A DNA stretch of 11,685 nucleotides from Saprospiraceae bacterium (GTDB lineage: Bacteria; Bacteroidota; Bacteroidia; Chitinophagales; Saprospiraceae): the NCBI GenBank assembly GCA_025455635.1, contig JALOMF010000138.1:1-11685 (forward strand), written 5' to 3'. Position numbers and translations under genes: made by a program. This document shows, piece after piece, positions 6,067-11,685 of this stretch. The notes beneath the pieces are model-generated. The model did not search any database. It was not told the DNA's origin and saw only the letters and a program-made list of their open reading frames with translations. How positions within the stretch are numbered: position 1 is the stretch's first letter; every line of letters starts with the position of its first letter.

Positions 6067-9000
6067 ATGGATATTTCTACTTTTCGCCAGCGCTTCAAGG
6101 AACTAGACGAGACGGAGCGCATCATTTTGAAACTGCTCACCATCACCTATGAGCCAGTGAACCAGACCACGATGGTCAATATCCTTCGGGAATGCGACAT
6201 CCGCACCGAACGGAGCACGCAAATCCTAGGCCCACAGGTGAAGGAGTACCGGGAACTGCTCGACGCTGGCGGCTGGCTGTACCTTGGCCCGAAAGGCGAG
6301 ATGCAGGTGGCCGATAAGTTCCGGGAACTGGTGATGCGCATGGCCGTGGTGGACAAGGACTTCCGTGGCTACGTGCGCAACATCCAAAAAGTGCTGCCCT
6401 ACCGGGAGTGGATGTGGGGGCCCCGCAATTTCGAGGTATGCATCCGGGAGCTGCGGATTGCGCTCTACGAGGGCAATGTAAAACGGGTGGAGGAGGTCAT
6501 CGCCGATGTGGAACGCTACCACAAGGAGGCTTGGGCCAAGTCCGATTTTTTCAAAAACTTCTTCACGCCCTTCAATGCCGAGTGGCTGGCCACGTTCCCC
6601 GACGTGATTCAGGGCATGGCGCTCAACCAACTCATCTCGCAAGCCATCCAAGACCTTGCAGGCGCCGACCCATTCATCAAGTTCTTGGAGGAAAACAACT
6701 GGTTTGCCGACAAGGAAAAGCTCAAGTCCATCATCGGTACACTGACCCTGTACCACACGGTGCGGGGCGACTTCGAGGTGGCGCTCAAGCTGGCCGAAAC
6801 CGACCCCCAACAAGGCTTTGGGAGGTACGGGCGCATGGCAGTCCCGCTTTATTTCAAAGGCGAAAACAAGCTGGTGAACGACTACCTGGAGGAATCGGTG
6901 CGGCAGTTCCGCAAGGACGTCGGGCTGCGAAAGGGCACTTTGCCCAATTTCCAGGGCATCGTACACGTGCTGACCGTGCTGAAGCAACGGGACAAGGACT
7001 ACCTGAACACGGCGCTGAAACTGGTGGAGGAAACGCCCATGAATATTTTTTCAAACCTGTTCTCCTACCTGAAATCGGGCTTGCAGTTCCAGTTGAACAA
7101 TTTCACGGGGGCACAAGCTGCGCTCAACCTTCAGCCGGATTCGCCGCTCGACTGGATTTTCTACGGCGCTGCCCACTACTGGAATGATTTGTCGCTGGAA
7201 GTCAACGACCTTATTTTCATCAAAAACAACTACCTGCTGGCCGCCAAGAACCGCTACCGCTGGATTGAGATGGAGCTGGCCACGCTGCTGGCCATTTTTG
7301 AGCAGGAAAAAACACTGGCCGACGAGTACGCCGAGGTAGCCGCCAAGCTGCGGGAATCGCTTCGGGTGGATAGCATCACGGCCATTTTCCCCAAAACCGA
7401 GGCATGGGAGCGCTCACTGGAGGCTCTCCTGCAAATTCAAGCTAAAAAAGGCAAAAAAGCCAACGTGGATGCCCCCGAAAAGCAGACCCGCCTCGTCTGG
7501 TGGGTTGATTTTCAGCACAACCAAGTCCAGCCCGTGGAGCAGACCTTCGGAAAAGGCGCCTGGAGCAAGGGCCGCAACGTGGCCCTGAAACGCCTCAAGG
7601 AAGCGGGCGTGGACAATATGACCGACCAGGACAAAGAGGCTGCCAAGTCCATCAAACTCAGCAACCACGGCTACTACGGCGGCGTGGAGTATTTTTTTGA
7701 TTTTGAAAAACTGATGCCTGCCCTTGTTGGCCACCCACTGCTTTTCCTCCTCGACAACCCCAGCATCAGCGTGGAACTCGTTGCGCAGCAGCCGCAAATC
7801 CACGTGGAGCAAGTGGGCGACGACTACGTGCTGCGCTTCTCCCATGAGTTCAGCGGCGCTGGGGTGCAACTGACACGGGAAACCCCGACCCGCTACGTGC
7901 TGCTGAAAGTGAGCGAGCAGCACGCCGAAATCAACCGCCTGCTCGACCACGGGCGGCTTCGGGTGCCGCCCAAGGGCAAGCAGCGCCTCATCGAGGCCGT
8001 GGGCAACCTGAGCACTATCGTGACGGTGCAGAGCGAGGTGGGCGGCGAGTCGGTGAACCTACCGACCATCGAGGGCAACCCCGTCACCTTCGTGCACCTG
8101 CTGCCGGTCGGCAATGGCTTCAAAATGGAGTTCTTCGTGAAACCCTTCACCACCGAGCCGCCCTATTTCAAGCCGGGCGTGGGGCGGGAGAGCGTCATCG
8201 CCGAGGTGCAGGGCCAGCCCATGAAGGCCACCCGTGATTTGCGCAAGGAAAAAGAAAACGCCAAGCGGGTGGAAGCTGCCTGCCCGACCTTCCTGCGCAC
8301 GGCCAGCGAGAACCGGGAATGGCTCTTCGACGAGGCCGAGGATGCCCTGAACGCCCTGCTGGAACTGGAGCCGCTGCGCTCGGCGGGCGAGGTGGTCATG
8401 GAACACCCCAAGGGCGAAAAACTGCGCATCGCCGGGCAGGTCGGCTTCGACCAACTCAGCATCGGCATCAAAAAAGAGCGGGACTGGTTCAGCATGGATG
8501 GCAAGGTGCAGGTGAACGAAAACCTCGTGATGGACTTCCGCCAACTGCTCGACCTGGCGCAGAACGCCAAGGGCCGCTTCGTACAACTGAACGACGGGCA
8601 GTTCCTCGCCCTCACCAGCCAGTTGCAGCGCAAGTTGGAGGAGCTGAACAATATTTTCACAAAGACCAAAAACGACCTGCGCTTCCACCCGCTGGCGGCG
8701 CACTCGCTCGAAGGCTTCACCGACCTGTTGCACGATGTGGAGCTGGACGCTGCTTGGAAAAAACAGTTGAGCCGCCTGCGGGAAAGCCGGGAAATCAACC
8801 CGAAAGTGCCCTCGACCTTCAAGGCCGAATTGCGAAGCTACCAAGAAGACGGCTTCCGCTGGCTGTCGCAACTGGCCTACTGGGGCGTGGGCGCTTGCCT
8901 CGCCGACGACATGGGCCTCGGTAAAACCGTGCAGGCACTCGCCCTGCTGCTAGACCGGGCGAAGCTAGGCCCGGCGCTCGTCTGCGCCCCCGCCTCGGTG

Positions 9001-10200
9001 GTGCGCAACTGGTACCACGAGGCCGTGAAGTTCACCCCGACGCTGCGCCCCCTCGTTTTTGGCGAAGCCGACCGAAAGGAAACGCTGGAAAGCCTGCAAC
9101 CCTTCGACCTGCTGCTGTGCAGCTACGGCCTGATGCAGCAGGAGAGCGAGCTGCTGACCGAGACGCACTTCGCCACCATCGTGCTGGACGAGGCGCAGGC
9201 CATCAAAAACCGGGCGACGAAGCGCTCGCAGACGGCCATGCTCTTGCAGGGCGATTTCAAAATCATCACCACCGGAACGCCCGTGGAGAACCACCTCGGC
9301 GAGCTTTGGAACCTGTTCAACTTCCTGAACCCCGGCCTGCTCGGCTCCCTCGACCGCTTCAACGAGAACTTCGCCGTGCCCATCGAGAAGCTGCAAGACC
9401 GGGAGCGGCGCAACCAACTCAAGCGGCACATCCAGCCGTTTATTTTGCGCAGGCGCAAAAACGATGTACTGGCCGAGCTGCCGGAAAAAACGGAAATCAC
9501 GCTCACCGTGGAGCTGTCGCAGGAGGAGCGGGCGTTCTACGAGGCGCTGCGGCGCAAGGCCATCGAGAACATCGAGGGCACGAAGGGCGGCGACCCCGCC
9601 GACAAGCGCTTCAAAATCTTGGCGGAACTCATGCGGCTGCGCCAAGCCGCTTGCCACCCAAGGCTCATCCAGCCAGAAAGCGAGCTGTCGAGCAGCAAGC
9701 TGAACCTGTTCGCCGAAACGGTGGAAGAACTCATCGGGGGTGGGCACAAAGCGTTGGTTTTCAGCCAGTTCGTGCGGCATTTGGCGCTCATCGAGGAATG
9801 GGCAAAGAGCAAGGGCATCAGCTACCAGTACCTCGATGGCAGCACGCCGCTGCCGCAGCGTGACAAGGCCATCCGGGCCTTCCAAGGGGGCGAGGGCGAC
9901 CTCTTCCTCATCAGCCTCAAGGCGGGCGGCTTCGGCCTCAACCTCACCGCCGCCGACTACGTCATCCACCTCGACCCGTGGTGGAACCCCGCCGTGGAAG
10001 ACCAGGCCAGCGACCGTGCCCACCGCATCGGGCAGTTGCGCCCCGTGACCATCTACCGCCTCGTGGCGGAGGACACCATCGAGGAGAAAATCGTGAAGCT
10101 CCACGCCGACAAGCGGGAACTGGCCGATAGCCTGCTGGACGGCACGGAGATGAGCGGGAAATTGAATGCGGAGGAGTTGTTGGAGTTGATAAAGGGGTGA
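6067..10200 (+). CDS. Large SNF2-family DEAD/DEAH-box ATPase with about 900-residue N-terminal extension
   Basis: A 1377-residue protein with a complete Swi2/Snf2 engine in its last 450 residues. Motif I is DDMGLGKT (Lys953), motif II DEAQ (1041-1044), motif III TGTPVEN (1069-1075), motif IV region ALVFSQF (1229-1235), motif V SLKAGGFGLNL (1283-1293) and motif VI QASDRAHRIGQ (1313-1323) with arginine fingers Arg1317 and Arg1320. These predict ATP-dependent translocation on duplex DNA or remodelling of protein-DNA complexes. Residues about 10-95 look like a winged helix (LDETERIILKLL, then a GWLYLG wing). About 110-470 is an all-helical, TPR-like stretch, and about 480-900 is mixed alpha/beta. 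I see no SWIM-type CxC/CxH zinc cluster, which many bacterial SNF2 proteins carry. It is far longer than E. coli RapA (968 residues). Partners are unknown: no methylase, nuclease or phage gene flanks it. The start is supported by the TACCTTTG box 30 bp upstream. Confidence 0.93.
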   Translation: MDISTFRQRFKELDETERIILKLLTITYEPVNQTTMVNILRECDIRTERSTQILGPQVKEYRELLDAGGWLYLGPKGEMQVADKFRELVMRMAVVDKDFRGYVRNIQKVLPYREWMWGPRNFEVCIRELRIALYEGNVKRVEEVIADVERYHKEAWAKSDFFKNFFTPFNAEWLATFPDVIQGMALNQLISQAIQDLAGADPFIKFLEENNWFADKEKLKSIIGTLTLYHTVRGDFEVALKLAETDPQQGFGRYGRMAVPLYFKGENKLVNDYLEESVRQFRKDVGLRKGTLPNFQGIVHVLTVLKQRDKDYLNTALKLVEETPMNIFSNLFSYLKSGLQFQLNNFTGAQAALNLQPDSPLDWIFYGAAHYWNDLSLEVNDLIFIKNNYLLAAKNRYRWIEMELATLLAIFEQEKTLADEYAEVAAKLRESLRVDSITAIFPKTEAWERSLEALLQIQAKKGKKANVDAPEKQTRLVWWVDFQHNQVQPVEQTFGKGAWSKGRNVALKRLKEAGVDNMTDQDKEAAKSIKLSNHGYYGGVEYFFDFEKLMPALVGHPLLFLLDNPSISVELVAQQPQIHVEQVGDDYVLRFSHEFSGAGVQLTRETPTRYVLLKVSEQHAEINRLLDHGRLRVPPKGKQRLIEAVGNLSTIVTVQSEVGGESVNLPTIEGNPVTFVHLLPVGNGFKMEFFVKPFTTEPPYFKPGVGRESVIAEVQGQPMKATRDLRKEKENAKRVEAACPTFLRTASENREWLFDEAEDALNALLELEPLRSAGEVVMEHPKGEKLRIAGQVGFDQLSIGIKKERDWFSMDGKVQVNENLVMDFRQLLDLAQNAKGRFVQLNDGQFLALTSQLQRKLEELNNIFTKTKNDLRFHPLAAHSLEGFTDLLHDVELDAAWKKQLSRLRESREINPKVPSTFKAELRSYQEDGFRWLSQLAYWGVGACLADDMGLGKTVQALALLLDRAKLGPALVCAPASVVRNWYHEAVKFTPTLRPLVFGEADRKETLESLQPFDLLLCSYGLMQQESELLTETHFATIVLDEAQAIKNRATKRSQTAMLLQGDFKIITTGTPVENHLGELWNLFNFLNPGLLGSLDRFNENFAVPIEKLQDRERRNQLKRHIQPFILRRRKNDVLAELPEKTEITLTVELSQEERAFYEALRRKAIENIEGTKGGDPADKRFKILAELMRLRQAACHPRLIQPESELSSSKLNLFAETVEELIGGGHKALVFSQFVRHLALIEEWAKSKGISYQYLDGSTPLPQRDKAIRAFQGGEGDLFLISLKAGGFGLNLTAADYVIHLDPWWNPAVEDQASDRAHRIGQLRPVTIYRLVAEDTIEEKIVKLHADKRELADSLLDGTEMSGKLNAEELLELIKG

Positions 10201-10229
10201 TGGGGCAGTTTTCTCTACTTGAACCCAGG

Positions 10230-11576
10230 CTATTGTGCCATCGCCCACTCCACGTACCGCCCCAACTGTGTGCAAGCGAAATACGGCAAGTTCAGCAATT
10301 TGAATTCCTTGCCCAGCTTGGTGGTGCATTTTTCGATGGAAACTTTGTTGCCGAGAAAACGGACGGCGAGGTCGTGGGGGGTGAGTTCCATGTACTCGTG
10401 CAGGGAGCGGAGGCTGCCTTTTGCTCCCGACTTGACTTCAACGGGCAACAGTAGGTTTCGCCATTTGTAGGTCATATCCACCTCTGCGTTGGCATTGGTG
10501 TTCTCCCTGACCCAAAAATGCGGTCGGCTGACGGAAGATGCTGAATTTGCAATCAATTCTTGTGTAATAGCATGGTTGACAGCAAAGCCCTTGTAGTATT
10601 CGTTTAAGTCATCCAGCAACAAGAGTTCAGCTTGAATATCGGAAGCGTAATTCAACAGCCCAGTATCGAGGAATTGGAGGCGGGGCTTTCGTGTCAAGTC
10701 TGGCGTCTGTGGCGGGGCAGTTTGGGTGGTGGGGTAGATGAGGTAGATGATTTTTGCCAAATCCAATGCCCGAAACGCTTCGCCCACCTCTCTCGAGCGG
10801 TAATTGGAGGCGCCAAAACCGGCAAAGCTTATACGGTCACGCACGTATGGCGCTGTGGTGATGATATGCCGCATGACATTGGCTTCGGTGGCATTTTTGG
10901 CGTACTTGATGACATCCGACTTGTAGGTGTCCCAAACGGAAGCATAGACCTCCCGGAGCGACGCAAGGTCGAATTGGGTCTCCACATACTTCCTGACAAC
11001 GCCCGGCATCCCGCCAATAATGATGTATCGCTTGTACTGTTCAAACAGCTTATCGTATGCAAAATCGTTCAGCGGCACTTTTCGCAATTGTTCCAATGCA
11101 GCATTTTCGCTGACGGCCATCAAGAACTCTTCAAAATCCAGGGGGTGTAGCGTCAGTTCCTCAATCCTGCCCACGGGGAAGGACTTGACTTCACCCAGTG
11201 CAAACTCCAACAAAGAGCCAGCCGCTACGACGTGCAATTCTGGCATGTCCTCATAAAAATACCGCAACTGCTTTATCGTAGCGGGTATTTCCTGAATTTC
11301 ATCAATAAATAAAAGGGTATTGGCGGGGTCGTTCGGCAGTTTTTTCTCGAAAATGATTTGCTCCCAAACCTCCCTTATCTCCCGCTCCCGTTCAAAGTAT
11401 TTCCTGTCGCTGGGTCGCTCTAAATTGAGGTTGATGAAATGCTGGTACCCCTTCCCAAATTGCTGCAACAAGGTGGATTTACCAACCTGCCTTGCCCCTC
11501 TCAGAATCAGCGGTTTGCGTTGGCTTTTTTCTTTCCATGATAAAAGTGTAGCCTCAATTTTTCGAGTAAAATGCAT
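10230..11576 (-). CDS. AAA_14/DUF4143 family ATPase
   Basis: A 448-residue protein of usual length for this family. The ATPase half shows Walker A GARQVGKST (27-35), Walker B LLFIDEIQ (88-95) and sensor-1-like VVAAGS (116-121). A central segment with YIIIGGMPGVV leads to a DUF4143 C-terminal half, where Asp367 in EVDMTYKW and Glu380/Lys382 in PVEVKSG form a D-x12-ExK pattern like PD-(D/E)xK nucleases. Whether it cleaves DNA is unknown; the family is abundant in Bacteroidota and archaea without an agreed function. The gene is AT-richer than the SNF2 gene. It converges with SNF2 across a 29-bp gap with no evident terminator. The ATG at 11576 is preceded within 15 bp by the first of three phased repeats, suggesting dedicated control. 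Annotated start is well supported because the sequence begins HFTRKIEATLLSWKEK just before Walker A. Confidence 0.9.
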   Translation of the reverse strand: MHFTRKIEATLLSWKEKSQRKPLILRGARQVGKSTLLQQFGKGYQHFINLNLERPSDRKYFEREREIREVWEQIIFEKKLPNDPANTLLFIDEIQEIPATIKQLRYFYEDMPELHVVAAGSLLEFALGEVKSFPVGRIEELTLHPLDFEEFLMAVSENAALEQLRKVPLNDFAYDKLFEQYKRYIIIGGMPGVVRKYVETQFDLASLREVYASVWDTYKSDVIKYAKNATEANVMRHIITTAPYVRDRISFAGFGASNYRSREVGEAFRALDLAKIIYLIYPTTQTAPPQTPDLTRKPRLQFLDTGLLNYASDIQAELLLLDDLNEYYKGFAVNHAITQELIANSASSVSRPHFWVRENTNANAEVDMTYKWRNLLLPVEVKSGAKGSLRSLHEYMELTPHDLAVRFLGNKVSIEKCTTKLGKEFKLLNLPYFACTQLGRYVEWAMAQ

Positions 11577-11589
11577 GGCAGGAGTCAGG

Positions 11590-11678
11590 TTTGTAACAGA
11601 TAAGGGGCAAATTTAAACCAAATTTGTAACAAATAAGGGGCAATTATTTTTAATTTTTGTAACAAATCAGGGGCAAAT
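11590..11678. repeat. Three 23-bp direct repeats at exact 33-bp period (iteron-like array)
   Basis: Copies lie at 11590-11612, 11623-11645 and 11656-11678, separated by two unrelated 10-bp spacers. Each begins TTTGTAACA(A/G)AT and continues (A/C)AGGGGCAA. The TTTGTAACAAA part of copies 2 and 3 is a perfect odd palindrome (TTTGT-A-ACAAA); copy 1 has one change (G for A) in its right arm. The three copies differ at only three or so positions. The 33-bp period is about three helical turns, so bound proteins would line up on one DNA face. The array sits directly before the ATPase start and may continue past the window end. No further copy is seen elsewhere in the window. Confidence 0.85.
11608..11615 (-). 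promoter_or_regulatory. Candidate -7 element for the DUF4143 ATPase gene, inside the repeat array
   Basis: TAAATTTG on the minus strand matches TAnnTTTG exactly. It straddles the end of repeat copy 1 and the first spacer, 31 bp before the ATG. A correctly spaced -33 element is not obvious: TTTG at 11630-11633 is 14 bp away and TTG at 11641-11643 is 25 bp away. If used, the leader would be about 20-25 nt. Confidence 0.4.
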
Positions 11679-11685
11679 CAACGGC

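Noticed and set aside
10201..10229. Bidirectional terminator between the convergent SNF2 and ATPase genes
   Set aside because: No GC stem with a flanking T-run is visible in the 29-bp gap.
8965..10329. 454-codon minus-strand frame opposite the SNF2 motor and the end of the ATPase gene
   Set aside because: It lies antisense to conserved helicase motifs and is Val/Leu/Glu-rich without a domain. Explained as a shadow.
11590..11678. CRISPR array
   Set aside because: The spacers are only 10 bp, repeats contain an internal short palindrome, and no cas gene is present. Iteron- or operator-like repeats fit better.

Overview
The window looks like chromosomal DNA from a GC-rich member of the Bacteroidota, plausibly Saprospiria or a relative. 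Three things suggest this. Several intergenic regions carry TAnnTTTG boxes, the -7 element of the Bacteroidetes primary sigma factor. Start codons follow A-rich leaders rather than Shine-Dalgarno sequences. The gene families (PadR plus PspC/DUF2807, PQQ dehydrogenase with an inserted cytochrome c, AAA_14/DUF4143 ATPase) are common in that phylum. The placement is inferred from these features, not from a marker gene.

Layout. Positions 1-2202 (minus strand, 3' end outside the window) hold a large PspC-domain membrane protein with a DUF2807-type extracellular beta region. It is preceded in the same direction by a PadR-family repressor (2295-2648). The two look bicistronic, from a promoter at about 2749-2779 that overlaps a pseudo-palindrome. 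Divergent from them is a lipoprotein PQQ-dependent dehydrogenase with an internal cytochrome c domain (2882-5047). It is followed by an AT-richer SAM methyltransferase (5133-5909) that resembles the mycobacterial phthiotriol methyltransferase family. A very large SNF2-type ATPase/helicase (6067-10200) has its own TACCTTTG promoter box. Convergent to it is an AAA_14/DUF4143 ATPase (10230-11576, minus strand), with three 23-bp repeats at an exact 33-bp period immediately upstream, at the window edge.

No pathway ties the window together. The functional units I can support are the PadR/PspC envelope-stress-like operon, the stand-alone periplasmic or surface PQQ oxidase, the single methyltransferase, the SNF2 protein, and the ATPase with its iteron-like control region. 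The two most unusual signals are in DNA rather than in gene names. One is a stretch of the PspC gene (1428-1551) whose codon statistics and protein-like sequence belong to a different reading frame, bounded by an A10 tract and a sharp stop codon. The other is the strictly phased palindrome-containing repeat array in front of the ATPase.
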